The notes: a model not told the origin generated them from the letters alone. Shown: positions 28,733-39,032, numbered from the stretch's first letter. The stretch: 51,537 nucleotides of DNA from Bacillus ectoiniformans (GCF_016908875.1 NZ_JAFBES010000018.1:1-51537); one strand, 5' to 3'. Translations and numbers: made by a program.

Positions 28733-29692
28733 TCAATCAAATAATGTACTTACAGATTGCTCTTCGTGAACGCGGATGATCGCCTCACCAATAAGCGGAG
28801 CAACTGATAATTCTACAATCTTATCAGTCTTCTTCTCATCTGCTAGAGCAATAGAGTTCGTCACAACAAGTTCTTTAATATTTGAGCTTTGAATACGCTC
28901 AATCGCAGGTCCTGATAATACTGGGTGCGTACAGCAAGCATAGACTTCTTTCGCACCATTTTCGACAAGGGCATTGGCCGCAAGAGTAATCGTACCAGCT
29001 GTATCAATGATATCATCAATCAGAATAGCGATTTTCCCTTCAATGTTACCAACGATATTCATGACTTCTGCCACATTCGGACGCGGACGGCGTTTATCAA
29101 TAATCGCAATTGGTGCTTTTAAGCGATCTGCCATTTTACGTGCACGCGTCACCCCGCCGTGGTCAGGGGATACAATGACGATGTCTTCGTTAGTGAAGTT
29201 CTTCTCTTTGAAATAATCAGCTAAGATCGGCACACCCATTAAGTGGTCGATTGGAATATCAAAGAAGCCTTGGATTTGCGGTGCGTGTAAATCTAGCGTG
29301 ATCACGCGAGTAGCTCCAGCTGTTTCAAACAAGTTTGCAACTAGTTTAGCAGTGATCGGTTCACGGGCACGAGCTTTACGATCCTGACGTGCATAGCCAT
29401 AGTAAGGAAGAACAATGTTGATCGTTTTGGCCGATGCACGCTTTAATGCATCAATCATAATCAATACTTCCATCAAGTTCTGGTTAACTGGGGCGCTTGT
29501 TGATTGAACAACATACACATCACAGCCACGAATACTTTCTTCAATATTAATTTGGATTTCTCCGTCGCTAAAACGCTTAACAGAACACTTCCCTAATTCA
29601 ACACCAATAAAATTAGCAATTTCATTCGCAAGAACGGGATTGGAATTAAGAGCAAAAATTTTTAAGTTAGGATCTAGATACTGGTTACCCAT
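28733..29692 (-). CDS. prs: Ribose-phosphate pyrophosphokinase
   Basis: Makes PRPP from ribose-5-phosphate and ATP for nucleotides, histidine and tryptophan. The product has 319 residues. The flexible catalytic loop is [18 protein letters not shown], the PRPP motif is [14 protein letters not shown], and the regulatory segment is [14 protein letters not shown]. It starts at ATG. It is the second gene after glmU (35-bp gap), the order conserved in Bacilli. hprT and purR in this window use or sense its product. Confidence 0.98.
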   Translation of the reverse strand: MGNQYLDPNLKIFALNSNPVLANEIANFIGVELGKCSVKRFSDGEIQINIEESIRGCDVYVVQSTSAPVNQNLMEVLIMIDALKRASAKTINIVLPYYGYARQDRKARAREPITAKLVANLFETAGATRVITLDLHAPQIQGFFDIPIDHLMGVPILADYFKEKNFTNEDIVIVSPDHGGVTRARKMADRLKAPIAIIDKRRPRPNVAEVMNIVGNIEGKIAILIDDIIDTAGTITLAANALVENGAKEVYACCTHPVLSGPAIERIQSSNIKELVVTNSIALADEKKTDKIVELSVAPLIGEAIIRVHEEQSVSTLFD

Positions 29693-29727
29693 GTTGGACC
29701 TCCGCTTTTTGTTTGTTTTTTCATTTA

Positions 29728-31101
29728 TTATTTATCTGAATGAATGTTTTGAACATAGTTTTCTTTGTTGACCTGGCGAGCACGGGCGATAGACAAGGCT
29801 TCGCCTGGCACATCGTTTGTGATCGTTGAACCAGCTGCAACATAAGCACCTTTGCCCACTGTAACAGGAGCGACTAAGTTAGAATTGCATCCAATAAACA
29901 CACCGTCTTCAATTTTCGTCAAAAACTTCTTTTTCCCATCATAATTCACAGTGATGGATCCGCAGCCTATATTTACATCGCTGCCAACTTCAGCATCACC
30001 AATGTAGCTTAAATGAGATGCTTTGCTGCCTTTGCCGAAAACAGTTTTCTTAATTTCAACAAAGTTGCCGATTTTCACTTCATCATGAATGTCTGAATCC
30101 GGTCGAATATGAGCAAACGGACCAATGTTAACATCAGAGCCAATTTGGCTTTGATGCACCACTGATTGTCGAATCAATGTACGCTCTCCGACTTTAGAAT
30201 CCTTAATTTCACTGTTCGGTCCGATTTCGCAATCGCTGCCAATTTCAGTCTTTCCAGAGATCACTGTCCCAGGAAATAATACCGTATCTGAACCTATGAT
30301 GACATCCGGTCCAATGTAAGTATTTTCAGGGTTAATAATGGTTACGCCACCGCGCATATGTTTTTCATTAATCCGGGCACGCATTGTTTTTTCAGCCTGG
30401 CTCAATGCCACACGGTCATTTACACCTAATGTTTCATCAAAATCATTTGTCTGATACGCAGCTACCGTTTCGCCTGCAGACTTTAATATTTCAATGACGT
30501 CAGGCAAGTAATATTCACCTTGGACGTTGTTATTAGAGACCTTTTTAAGTGTGTCAAACAACATGCGGTTGTCGAAACAATACGTACCTGTATTAATCTC
30601 TTTTACTTTGCGTTCCTCTTCACTTGCATCTTTATGTTCAACAATTCTTTCCACTGTTCCTTGTTCACTGCGGATAATTCTTCCGTATCCATCAGGGGAT
30701 TCAGTGGCGCCTGTTAAAATCGTCGCTTTCGCCTTTTGTTCTAGGTGATAAGCCACAAGCGCTTCCATTGTTTCAGGCTTGATTAAAGGTGTATCTCCGC
30801 ACACTACAAGTGTACACCCTTCTTCTTGACCCAAGATATCTTCTGCCTGCATAACAGCATGAGCGGTTCCAAGCTGTTCTTCCTGCAAAGCAAATTCACT
30901 GCGGCCTTCTAAGTGAGATTTCACTTTTTCAGCACCATGACCGACAATCGTTACTATTTTATTGGTTTGTAAACCAGATATATGATCAATTACATGCTCT
31001 ACCATTGGTTTGCCGCATACAGGGTGCAACACTTTATAAAGCTTTGACTTCATTCGTGTTCCCTGTCCTGCTGCAAGAATGACAGCATAGATATTCGTCA
31101 T
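29728..31101 (-). CDS. glmU: Bifunctional GlcN-1-P acetyltransferase/GlcNAc-1-P uridyltransferase
   Basis: Makes UDP-GlcNAc, precursor of peptidoglycan and teichoic acids. The product has 457 residues. The N-terminal Rossmann domain has [20 protein letters not shown] (about 9-28) and GDTPLI. The C-terminal half, from about 250, is a left-handed beta-helix of hexapeptide repeats (for example the segment around [18 protein letters not shown]) with the acetyltransferase site. It starts at ATG. A sigma-A promoter lies 34 bp upstream, after the spoVG terminator. Confidence 0.98.
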   Translation of the reverse strand: MTNIYAVILAAGQGTRMKSKLYKVLHPVCGKPMVEHVIDHISGLQTNKIVTIVGHGAEKVKSHLEGRSEFALQEEQLGTAHAVMQAEDILGQEEGCTLVVCGDTPLIKPETMEALVAYHLEQKAKATILTGATESPDGYGRIIRSEQGTVERIVEHKDASEEERKVKEINTGTYCFDNRMLFDTLKKVSNNNVQGEYYLPDVIEILKSAGETVAAYQTNDFDETLGVNDRVALSQAEKTMRARINEKHMRGGVTIINPENTYIGPDVIIGSDTVLFPGTVISGKTEIGSDCEIGPNSEIKDSKVGERTLIRQSVVHQSQIGSDVNIGPFAHIRPDSDIHDEVKIGNFVEIKKTVFGKGSKASHLSYIGDAEVGSDVNIGCGSITVNYDGKKKFLTKIEDGVFIGCNSNLVAPVTVGKGAYVAAGSTITNDVPGEALSIARARQVNKENYVQNIHSDK

Positions 31102-31134
31102 TTAGGGTCCCCCTATAACCTTTAGTCCCTATTG

Positions 31135-31163
31135 AATATATCTTAAAAAGGCTTTCATTTCAA
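31135..31163 (-). promoter_or_regulatory. glmU-prs promoter (sigma-A)
   Basis: On the minus strand TTGAAA (31158-31163), 17 bp, then TATATT (31135-31140), between the spoVG terminator and the glmU start. Confidence 0.7.
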
Positions 31164-31245
31164 GGTAACTGAAAAAATGACAAAGTTTTGTCAAGAGATT
31201 CCTTTGTGAAATTATTCCTTTAAAATAAAGAGGGGAAAAATAGAC

Positions 31246-31279
31246 AAAAAAAAGAGCCCTACCTTAGAAGTAGGCTCTC
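31246..31279 (-). terminator. Terminator after spoVG
   Basis: GAGAGCCTAC and GTAGGGCTCT pair (one wobble) around a 7-nt loop and are followed by seven or more T on the minus strand. Confidence 0.9.
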
Positions 31280-31293
31280 GTTGCACTTGTTTC

Positions 31294-31587
31294 TTATGAA
31301 GCTCCTGCTTCCTCTAATTCCACTTCTTCCAATTCCCCTAAACGGTGATATTCTGCTAATACAGCATCCTGGATTTTACCGCGTGTGTTGGAGTTGATTG
31401 GATGAGCAATGTCGCGAAACTCACCATCTGGTGTACGCTTGCTTGGCATTGCTACGAATAAACCATTGTTGCCGTCAATCACCCGAATATCATGAATAAC
31501 AAATTCATTATCTAGTGTAATTGAAGCAATTGCTCTCATTCGTCCATCCGTATGGACACGTCTTAATCTCACATCAGTTACTTCCAC
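31294..31587 (-). CDS. spoVG: SpoVG, sporulation and septation regulator
   Basis: Small nucleic-acid-binding regulator, involved in septation control and cortex formation in B. subtilis. The product has 97 residues, the same length as there. The core [20 protein letters not shown] and [20 protein letters not shown] are near invariant. The start is taken as the GTG before EVTDVRL, preceded by AAGGGTGGTGA; upstream GTGs at 31596 and 31599 are in frame but sit inside that ribosome site. It has its own sigma-H promoter and terminator. Confidence 0.97.
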   Translation of the reverse strand: MEVTDVRLRRVHTDGRMRAIASITLDNEFVIHDIRVIDGNNGLFVAMPSKRTPDGEFRDIAHPINSNTRGKIQDAVLAEYHRLGELEEVELEEAGAS

Positions 31588-31630
31588 TTTATTCACCACC
31601 CTTTTCCCCTAATAAAAAAACATAAACTAA

Positions 31631-31659
31631 TAATTCAATAATATTTACAATATTCCTTC
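31631..31659 (-). promoter_or_regulatory. spoVG promoter (sigma-H)
   Basis: On the minus strand GAAGGAATA (31651-31659), 11 bp, then ATTGAATTA (31631-31639). This fits the sigma-H pattern RnAGGAwww/RnnGAAT, and spoVG is a classic sigma-H gene. The flanks are very AT-rich, as in B. subtilis, where AbrB binds. Confidence 0.8.
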
Positions 31660-31826
31660 TTTTTTAGGAAAATTTTTTAAAAAATCCATTCTTTTTTCCC
31701 ATATTGACCATCGATAGCCTTTGAATAGAGATGACAGGACAAGCATTTCAACAGGGTTAATGCCTTTCACCTCTTCGGACAATGAAGGTCAGATCAATGT
31801 CCCTGTGTTTGAAACAGCTTTTGCAT

Positions 31827-31857
31827 AAAAAAAACACTCGTGATTACTTCACGAGTG
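31827..31857 (-). terminator. Terminator after ridA
   Basis: CACTCGTGA and TCACGAGTG pair around a short loop, followed by eight T on the minus strand. The stem includes the ridA stop codon. The remaining ~170 bp to the spoVG promoter shows no gene. Confidence 0.85.
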
Positions 31858-32218
31858 CAATAACTTCAATTTCAACTTTAGCATCTTTCGGCAAGCGGGA
31901 AACTTCCACGCAAGAACGAGCTGGTTTATGATCAGCGAAGTAATGGCTGTATACTTCATTCACAGAAGCGAAATCTTCCATATCCGCTAGAAACACAGTC
32001 GCTTTTACCACTGTTTCAAGGGAAGCGCCTGCCGCTTTTAGAACAGCCTTTAAATTACTGAATACTTGATGTGCCTGCTCAGCTGCATCTCCCTCAACCA
32101 TCTGACCTTCTGGTGTTAAAGGAATCTGGCCTGAACTGTAAAATAAATTATTAATTAAAATACCTTGTGAATAAGGGCCGATAGCAGCCGGGGCTTCATT
32201 TGTCGATACAGTTCTCAT
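31844..32218 (-). CDS. ridA: RidA family reactive enamine/imine deaminase
   Basis: Hydrolyses reactive 2-aminoacrylate-type enamines released by PLP enzymes. The product has 124 residues. [27 protein letters not shown] and the catalytic Arg in [21 protein letters not shown] are conserved in this trimeric family. It is YabJ in B. subtilis, where it lies in the same purR-yabJ-spoVG order. The 12-bp gap to purR indicates co-transcription. Confidence 0.95.
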   Translation of the reverse strand: MRTVSTNEAPAAIGPYSQGILINNLFYSSGQIPLTPEGQMVEGDAAEQAHQVFSNLKAVLKAAGASLETVVKATVFLADMEDFASVNEVYSHYFADHKPARSCVEVSRLPKDAKVEIEVIALVK

Positions 32219-32230
32219 CTCAAACTCTCC

Positions 32231-33064
32231 TTATGAAAAATCAATATTTTTAGAGAAATAATTTCCTTCTACCGCTGAAATCGTCGATTCTCTGATGTTC
32301 ACATTTTCAAGTTTGACTAGCGATATATAATCTTCAATCAAGCGTTCTTCTTCATGTTCTGCTTCCACTAAAACCGCAATTCCGGCAACAGAAGCATTAA
32401 ATTCTGCCAGAAGGCTAACCATTCCATTGATTGTACCGCCAGCTTTCATGAAGTCATCAACAAGCAGCACCTTGGATCCTTCTTTTAAACTTCGTTTCGC
32501 GAGCACCATTGTCTGGATTCGCTTGGAAGATCCTGATACGTAGTTGATACTTACGGTTGGGCCTTCTGTCACTTTGCTGTCTCTGCGCACCACAACCACC
32601 GGTACATTTAAATGAGCGGCAATTGCCTGAGCAATAGGAATACCTTTTGTGGCAACCGTCATCACGACATCAATGTTCTGTCCTGCGTATACAGACGCCA
32701 AAAGCTTTCCTACTTTATGAATGAATTGCGGATGTCCAAGTAAATCCATCATATATAAATAACCGCCCGGAAGCAAACGCTCCGGCTTCTCTATTTGTTC
32801 GCACAATTCAGCCATAAACTCCCGTGCTTCTGCTTCACTGATTTTCGAAAAAAACTTTACACCGCCAGCTGCTCCAGGGACCGTTTGCAGGGTGCCGATG
32901 CCTCGCTGTTCGAATGTTTCTTTCACAATGGCCAAGTCTTCACTGATCGATGATTTAGCTGAACCATACCGATCGGCAAAGAAGGTCAGCGGAACAAGCT
33001 GCCGTGGATGTTCCAATAAATAATGGGTCATGTCAATCAAACGTTCACTTCGACGGAACTTCAT
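32231..33064 (-). CDS. purR: Purine operon repressor PurR
   Basis: PRPP-responsive repressor of purine genes. The 277-residue product has an N-terminal winged helix (about 1-72, MKFRRSERLIDMTHYLLEHP) joined to a phosphoribosyltransferase-like domain with the PRPP motif VLLVDDFMKAGGTING (about 200-215). In this family the domain binds PRPP but is not an enzyme. It starts at ATG with GGAGGG upstream. A pair of PurR boxes in its own promoter region indicates autoregulation. It is followed by ridA. Confidence 0.97.
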   Translation of the reverse strand: MKFRRSERLIDMTHYLLEHPRQLVPLTFFADRYGSAKSSISEDLAIVKETFEQRGIGTLQTVPGAAGGVKFFSKISEAEAREFMAELCEQIEKPERLLPGGYLYMMDLLGHPQFIHKVGKLLASVYAGQNIDVVMTVATKGIPIAQAIAAHLNVPVVVVRRDSKVTEGPTVSINYVSGSSKRIQTMVLAKRSLKEGSKVLLVDDFMKAGGTINGMVSLLAEFNASVAGIAVLVEAEHEEERLIEDYISLVKLENVNIRESTISAVEGNYFSKNIDFS

Positions 33065-33089
33065 GTTTACTTTTGCCCTCCTAAGGAGT

Positions 33090-33133
33090 AAAACCGAATA
33101 TTTACTTTTAAATATATCTTAATATACGGCTTT
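33090..33133. promoter_or_regulatory. PurBox pair (PurR operator) over the purR promoter
   Basis: AAAACCGAATATTT (33090-33103) and the inverted AAAGCCGTATATTA (33120-33133, minus strand) are separated by exactly 16 bp. PurR operators in Bacillus are two inverted CCGAAC-type boxes with 16-17 bp between them. The second box overlaps the end of ispE. Confidence 0.7.
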
Positions 33134-33139
33134 AAGCAA
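33111..33139 (-). promoter_or_regulatory. purR promoter (sigma-A)
   Basis: On the minus strand TTGCTT (33134-33139), 17 bp, then TATATT (33111-33116). The second PurBox lies in its spacer and the first at its start site, which would explain repression. Confidence 0.6.
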
Positions 33140-34007
33140 TAGGTTCCCCTTCACCTTCACCCAGCAGTCGGACAGCATATACTTGCTCGCAAAAGCCTCT
33201 TAACCCGTTGTATACGCGGTGCATTCTTGAATCATGCTGGATTAGTCCAAAAACAGTCGGCCCGCTTCCGCTCATTAAGACAGCATCCGCTCCGAATCGC
33301 TCCATTTGCTCTTTAATTTGGGCGACTTCTGGATAAAGCTTTAATGTAACAGACTCAAGTACATTTCCCATACTTGCACACATTTGTTCATAATCTTGGT
33401 TTTTGATCGCTTCAATCATAGCGGCGGTGTCAGGATGATTAATTCCCTGCAGCTTAAGGTTTTTATACACTTCTGCAGTGGACACGCCAATCGTCGGTTT
33501 AGCTAAGACTACCCAGCAATTGGGCGGAGGAGGAAGCTTTTGAATCTTCTCTCCTCTTCCCTTAGCCAAGGCCGTACCTCCATATACACAGAAAGAAACA
33601 TCCGAACCAATTTCAGCGCCCAGCTCAGCTAGTTCATCCAGACTTAATCCTATATCCCAAAGACGGTTCAGTCCTTTTAAAGTCGCGGCTGCATCACTGC
33701 TTCCACCTGCTAATCCAGCGGCCACCGGAATCACTTTCTCAATAGTAATAGAGACGCCTGACTTTATTTGATAACGGTCTTTTAGCAGCTTAGCGGCTTG
33801 GTACGCTAAATTCCGGCTGTCATCTGGAACGAATCGATTATGTGATAGAATCCGAATTTCATCTTTAGGAAGCATTTCAAGTTCTATCCGGTCTGCCAAG
33901 TCGACATTCGTCATAATCATTTCTACTTCGTGAAATCCATCTGGTCTTTTATTTAACACGTCCAATGTTAAATTAATTTTTGCTGGTGCTTTCATCATTA
34001 TCTTCAC
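33132..34007 (-). CDS. ispE: 4-diphosphocytidyl-2-C-methyl-D-erythritol kinase
   Basis: GHMP kinase of the MEP isoprenoid pathway. The product has 291 residues. [13 protein letters not shown] opens the protein, the ATP loop is [17 protein letters not shown] (about 90-106), and [10 protein letters not shown] is the third GHMP motif. The start is GTG with AGGTGAG a few bases upstream and aligns with the B. subtilis N-terminus; ATGs at 33998 and 33995 are alternatives. It follows sspF after a strong terminator. Confidence 0.96.
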   Translation of the reverse strand: MKIMMKAPAKINLTLDVLNKRPDGFHEVEMIMTNVDLADRIELEMLPKDEIRILSHNRFVPDDSRNLAYQAAKLLKDRYQIKSGVSITIEKVIPVAAGLAGGSSDAAATLKGLNRLWDIGLSLDELAELGAEIGSDVSFCVYGGTALAKGRGEKIQKLPPPPNCWVVLAKPTIGVSTAEVYKNLKLQGINHPDTAAMIEAIKNQDYEQMCASMGNVLESVTLKLYPEVAQIKEQMERFGADAVLMSGSGPTVFGLIQHDSRMHRVYNGLRGFCEQVYAVRLLGEGEGEPIA

Positions 34008-34227
34008 AATAGCTCACCTACTTTGCGCACTTTCAAGTTTGTCTTATTTTATCATAAAATATTTCTCTTCGTTCAATGAAAAAAGAAGCGATAAAAAGAT
34101 TGCCGAATGACAAATGTTCATCCTGGTCTTTTTTTCTGCAGCCAATGTACTATTTTATCTTAAAAATGGATTTTTTTGTTCATCTCTTTATTATTCCCTC
34201 TTTTATAGAAAATCAACTTGATCACGC

Positions 34228-34256
34228 AAAAAAGAACCGGAGCAAGCTCCGGTTCT
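34228..34256 (-). terminator. Terminator after sspF
   Basis: GAACCGGAGC and GCTCCGGTTC pair perfectly with a 2-nt spacer and are followed by six T on the minus strand. The 220 bp between here and ispE show no clear gene. Confidence 0.93.
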
Positions 34257-34286
34257 GGCGGCTAATTAATGATGTGAGTAAAAGTA

Positions 34287-34463
34287 TTAACGCTTGTTTG
34301 CAAGTTGGTTTTCAGCAAGTTCAATCGCACGTTTAACCATGTTTCCAGCATCGCGGGTCGTAATGCCGCCCCAGCCTTCTTTTTGAACCGTGTCATAAAA
34401 TCCTAACTCTTTCGCAAGCTCCTCTTTTAACTGGTCAGACATGATACCTTTTCTTCTGCCCAT
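34287..34463 (-). CDS. sspF: Small acid-soluble spore protein SspF
   Basis: A 58-residue protein. The translation begins [20 protein letters not shown] and ends ENQLANKR, with [20 protein letters not shown] and [10 protein letters not shown] between. This is the SspF branch of alpha/beta-type SASPs, DNA-binding proteins of the dormant spore. The ATG has AAGGAGGAG upstream. It lies between veg and ispE as in B. subtilis and has its own terminator. Forespore expression is expected, but I could not fix a sigma-G promoter. Confidence 0.95.
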   Translation of the reverse strand: MGRRKGIMSDQLKEELAKELGFYDTVQKEGWGGITTRDAGNMVKRAIELAENQLANKR

Positions 34464-34555
34464 TGGTCTCCTCCTTTTGCCGCCGTATAAATAGCTTATC
34501 CTAACGGCTAGAGGATCATTAGCGGAAACGAATGGAATAAGCCGAAATTAAACAA

Positions 34556-34586
34556 AATAAAAAGCAGTAAACGTAGTGTCCACTGC
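34556..34586 (-). terminator. Terminator after veg
   Basis: GCAGT and ACTGC with an inner GAC/GTT pair are followed by TTTTTATTTTG on the minus strand, just after the veg stop. The stem is short. Confidence 0.6.
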
Positions 34587-34590
34587 CGGC

Positions 34591-34845
34591 TTAAACTGCA
34601 CTTCCTGCTGCATCTTCAAATGTTAATTGTACTGTTTCAGTCAGTACATCGGCATAGCTGTAAGAAACTCTTTCAAACGCATTTTCGTCTTGATCTAACT
34701 CAACGACGAACACTGATGGATATGTCTCAGCTAAAACGCCGCAACGCTCAATTGTTTTTCGGCGTCCTCCGTTCGCTTTTAGCATCAGTCTTTTACCCAA
34801 ATTAGAATCAAGAGACCTTTTAATGTCGGCTAATGTTTTAGGCAT
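34591..34845 (-). CDS. veg: Veg protein
   Basis: A short, highly expressed protein of Firmicutes with an Sm-like (DUF1021) fold, linked to biofilm gene control in B. subtilis; its molecular activity is unclear. The 84-residue product has the conserved [20 protein letters not shown] and [21 protein letters not shown] chose the ATG of MPKTL with GAGGTGG upstream; a longer in-frame start has no ribosome site. Two strong sigma-A promoters precede it, in keeping with the known strength of the veg promoter. Confidence 0.95.
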   Translation of the reverse strand: MPKTLADIKRSLDSNLGKRLMLKANGGRRKTIERCGVLAETYPSVFVVELDQDENAFERVSYSYADVLTETVQLTFEDAAGSAV

Positions 34846-34867
34846 CCGCTTCCACCTCACTATAATT

Positions 34868-34896
34868 AGTGTACCACACATTTAAAACCAAGTCAA
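34868..34896 (-). promoter_or_regulatory. veg promoter, proximal (sigma-A)
   Basis: On the minus strand TTGACT (34891-34896), 17 bp, then TACACT (34868-34873). An AT-rich stretch directly upstream resembles an UP element. Confidence 0.8.
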
Positions 34897-34907
34897 ATAA
34901 ATTTATA

Positions 34908-34937
34908 ATTTTATCAATGTTTCACTTCCGTTGTCAA
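34908..34937 (-). promoter_or_regulatory. veg promoter, distal (sigma-A)
   Basis: On the minus strand a perfect TTGACA (34932-34937), 18 bp, then TAAAAT (34908-34913). It lies about 40 bp upstream of the proximal one. Confidence 0.6.
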
Positions 34938-35006
34938 CATTTTTCGCTTTGCAAAATGTTACTTTTTTCAACAATATTAGCTTCCCCTCTTTTTTGGCAA
35001 CTATGT

Positions 35007-35039
35007 AAAAAAGCTGTAATTTATTTTACTTACAGCTTT
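35007..35039 (-). terminator. Terminator after yabG
   Basis: AAAGCTGTAA and TTACAGCTTT pair perfectly and are followed by six T on the minus strand. The stem overlaps the yabG stop. Confidence 0.88.
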
Positions 35040-35925
35040 ACTCGTCCTCCGGGTATTGAAATGGCATACCTAAACGAAGCAGGCCTTTTGTTTCAATTCC
35101 GCCAAGACCCTTATCTCCTGTTAAGGTATTTCTTAAGACTTCTCTTACATTTACTAGTTCATTAAAAGGGGTATAGCCGATTTTTGATGAGATATAGACG
35201 GGATCAAGAGCATGGATATTTACGCGCAAAGGCGAACTGGCAAAATTAGCTCCGGCTCTGATCAGCGATTCAAAATGAGATTGGCATGCTCCGGCAAATA
35301 TAATTAACTGATCCAGATTCGGCACCTTTTTTCTGGCTGCTTTTACTGCTTCTGCAAAATGCTTCGAGTGTCTGTATGCGTTTATATCTGATTTACTTCC
35401 TTTTACTTTTGAATAAGCATCATGCCCTGTGATGACTAAAATATCGGGGCGGTGCCGGTCAATTAAATCGGGTACTTTTTCAGGCATCTCCTTTTCTAGA
35501 CAATGCACACCATGAACTGGCAAGCCTATCGTTTCATAAGCGGTTAAACATTTTTTTAGATATAGGGGATCCCCATCTAGATGCAGCACTCTCCCTGGAA
35601 TTTGAAACACATCATTCTCTTCACGATAGCAGCTCGTCGCCCGATATTCCTGCCGCTCCTTATTGAGTTCAAGTTCTTGGCGAAACAGCTGCAGAGACTG
35701 TTCTTCGCGCTTTTTAGTGCTCTGGCTGATCCGCTCCTGCTGATCGGAATCAACTTCTACTAAATCGGATAGCGGAGCATCCGCTTCTAAACGGTAATAC
35801 TGTCCAAATAGAATCGCCTGAAGACCGTCCTTTGTTTCCCGAATATCTGTTACACGAAAAATTATGTCATGGCCGTAAGAAATCCGGCTGACAATAGAAC
35901 CAATGCGAATTGTCACATTCATCAT
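35038..35925 (-). CDS. yabG: Sporulation-specific protease YabG
   Basis: Peptidase family U57. In B. subtilis it is made late in the mother cell and trims spore coat proteins. The product has 295 residues, normal length. Family segments include GRVLHLDGDPLYLKKCL, DILVITGHDAYSK and FAGACQSHFESLIRAGANFASSP; the His and Cys of the last two are likely catalytic. The start is one of two adjacent ATGs. It lies between rsmA and veg, as expected. Confidence 0.95.
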   Translation of the reverse strand: MMNVTIRIGSIVSRISYGHDIIFRVTDIRETKDGLQAILFGQYYRLEADAPLSDLVEVDSDQQERISQSTKKREEQSLQLFRQELELNKERQEYRATSCYREENDVFQIPGRVLHLDGDPLYLKKCLTAYETIGLPVHGVHCLEKEMPEKVPDLIDRHRPDILVITGHDAYSKVKGSKSDINAYRHSKHFAEAVKAARKKVPNLDQLIIFAGACQSHFESLIRAGANFASSPLRVNIHALDPVYISSKIGYTPFNELVNVREVLRNTLTGDKGLGGIETKGLLRLGMPFQYPEDE

Positions 35926-35950
35926 CCCCGATGCAAGATTATCTTCCCGG

Positions 35951-35959
35951 TATTATATG
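35951..35959 (-). promoter_or_regulatory. yabG -10 element (sigma-K-like)
   Basis: CATATAATA on the minus strand fits the sigma-K -10 pattern CATAnnnTA, 26 bp upstream of yabG. I see no good AC-type -35 at 16 bp, so this is a tentative call. Confidence 0.4.
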
Positions 35960-36000
35960 CAAGGGCCCTGACAATTGCTCATAAATATAGAAAGATACAT

Positions 36001-36039
36001 AAAAAAACATCTAAAGACAAACGTCCTCAGATGTTTTTT
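36001..36039 (-). terminator. Terminator after rsmA
   Basis: AAAAAACATCT and AGATGTTTTTT form the outer stem, and GAGGAC/GTCTTT extends it around a GTTT loop. T-runs follow on the minus strand. Confidence 0.8.
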
Positions 36040-36041
36040 AA

Positions 36042-37474
<1,433 letters not shown>

Positions 37475-37599
37475 GCGATTCCTCCGGTTTATTCACGTGC
37501 TTGAATGTCCTGACTTCGTATTTACAAAAAAATATGCCCTTTTCATAACGAAGACAGTCATTTTTCATAGCGTATTCTCTATTATAAACGAATAAAAGC

Positions 37600-37626
37600 A
37601 AAAAAGCAGAGGTTTCCCCTGCTTTT
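37600..37626 (-). terminator. Terminator after yabE
   Basis: AAAAGCAGGGG and CCTCTGCTTTT pair around a short loop and are followed by T-rich sequence on the minus strand. Confidence 0.85.
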
Positions 37627-37633
37627 GCTTTGG

Positions 37634-38806
37634 TTAGTTCAATACTTTAATTCTCACTTGCTTCCGCCCCCAGCTCTTAGCACCGGATTGACTAGGAATG
37701 AAGACATCAATTTTATGACCTTTGATCGCTCCGCCTGTATCACCAGCAACCGCATAGCCATAACCTTCTACATACACTTTTGATCCAAGAGGGATAATGG
37801 ATGGATCAACAGCTATTACCTTCATGCCAGGATTGGCAATCAAGTTCAATCCTGTGGCTGTAATTCCTGAACAGCCGCTGCAATGAGCGGTATAGGCTGT
37901 GCTTGTAACCACTAGTTCTCTCCCTGGACCAGGGGCTGCTGCGGCAACCGAACTCTCTTCTTTTGTCCCCACTGCGACAATTTGTTCTTCGCTTTCTTTC
38001 AGTGTCGTCTCAGCCAATAACTTTCTCGACACTTCCTGGCCATTTTTACGTGTGATCTCGTAGCGCTTAGAAGCTAGTCCCTCTTTCCCCGCTTTTATGA
38101 TCTTTTCTTTGCCTTTTGGCATGGTGCTATCTTTTCTTTCAACTACAGGAAATGGCTTTGGCTCTTCCACTACATCGGTGACTTTTTCAATACGGGTAAT
38201 GGCAAAATAGTCATTGGGCTGCAATACCCGGTCTTGTTTAAGTGAGAGGATATCTAAAGGTCCCACTGTGAGGTTCTGTTTGTTTAAAAAGTCAGCGACG
38301 GTAATCGAAGTTGTCCAAACCGGGCGCTTTTTTCCGCCATCATCTAACGTCAGAAGGAAAGCTTTATTGATGGTTACTTTTGTTCCATTTTTTAATGGAG
38401 CGGAGTAATCCGGTTTAATTTCATCATGCTTTCCAAGAAAGAGGTTCTCTTGTTTCAAAAGTGTTTGAACCGTATCCGCTGTTGTCCATACTTTGTTTGT
38501 CTTTCCATCAATGGATAATTCGATTTTATGAGCTTCTTTCCAAACAATCGTCATTCGGTCTTTTAATTTACTTTCTTTCGAATGGGATAGATCATCTGCT
38601 GCTTTCACATTGATTTGTTGTTCCGCCAGCAATTCTTCCACCGTCTTAGCATGTGTACTGATCTCCTCCTGGATTCCATTGCTATCAAGAGTCACTGTCT
38701 TTTTAGATTCTTCATAAGCAAACCCTGCAACGAATAAAAAAGCAGTTGCTGTTATAAGGATCACCCATTTATTCTTACTCATTATTCTTTTTTGTTTGGC
38801 CGTCAA
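37634..38806 (-). CDS. yabE: YabE-like cell-wall protein with G5 and 3D domains
   Basis: Secreted or membrane-anchored putative cell-wall hydrolase related to resuscitation-promoting factors. In the 390-residue product an N-terminal signal or anchor helix (about 12-32) is followed by three DUF348 repeats (about 40-220), a G5 domain (about 210-290) and a C-terminal 3D domain with the three aspartates in VIAVDPSIIPLGSKVYVEGY, VAGDTGGAIKG and KIDVF. I place the start at TTG (MTAKQKRIMSKNK) with the very strong AAGGAGGAGG eight bases upstream; an ATG seven codons earlier lies before that site. An unusual inverted repeat precedes the ribosome site. Confidence 0.93.
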   Translation of the reverse strand: MTAKQKRIMSKNKWVILITATAFLFVAGFAYEESKKTVTLDSNGIQEEISTHAKTVEELLAEQQINVKAADDLSHSKESKLKDRMTIVWKEAHKIELSIDGKTNKVWTTADTVQTLLKQENLFLGKHDEIKPDYSAPLKNGTKVTINKAFLLTLDDGGKKRPVWTTSITVADFLNKQNLTVGPLDILSLKQDRVLQPNDYFAITRIEKVTDVVEEPKPFPVVERKDSTMPKGKEKIIKAGKEGLASKRYEITRKNGQEVSRKLLAETTLKESEEQIVAVGTKEESSVAAAAPGPGRELVVTSTAYTAHCSGCSGITATGLNLIANPGMKVIAVDPSIIPLGSKVYVEGYGYAVAGDTGGAIKGHKIDVFIPSQSGAKSWGRKQVRIKVLN

Positions 38807-38830
38807 AAATAGCTCCTCCTCCTTCATATC

Positions 38831-38881
38831 TACAGGCTAATTGTTGCCCTGTTTCTCTTCTCACTGGACACGATTAGCCTA
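38831..38881 (-). repeat. Inverted repeat in the yabE leader
   Basis: On the minus strand TAGGCTAAT, then about 33 nt, then ATTAGCCTG. An inner GTCC/GGGC pair can extend the stem, leaving the purine-rich loop AGTGAGAAGAGAAACA. It ends about 15 nt before the strong yabE ribosome site. There is no T-run, so it is not an ordinary terminator. Confidence 0.6.
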
Positions 38882-38942
38882 TGAGGCGAACGGAGGAATG
38901 ATGAATTATGCAGATCAATTGTAATATTTGTAATAAAATCAC

Positions 38943-38973
38943 AAAAAAGCTGACCTGTATTAGATCAGCTTTA
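38943..38973 (-). terminator. Terminator after the tatD-type gene
   Basis: AAGCTGATC and GGTCAGCTT pair around a 6-nt loop and are followed by six T on the minus strand. Confidence 0.85.
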
Positions 38974-39032
38974 AATGGTTGATATATCAATATTTATTGC
39001 CGCTTGGCATTTTCCTTTTTATGCGAATTATT

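Noticed and set aside
34076-34336. 86-codon plus-strand frame between sspF and ispE
   Set aside because: It runs through the sspF terminator and into sspF on the other strand, with no ribosome site.
38807-38942. c-di-AMP (ydaO-type) riboswitch before yabE
   Set aside because: The element is too short and lacks the conserved GAATCC and CAGCTAACCTCG segments.
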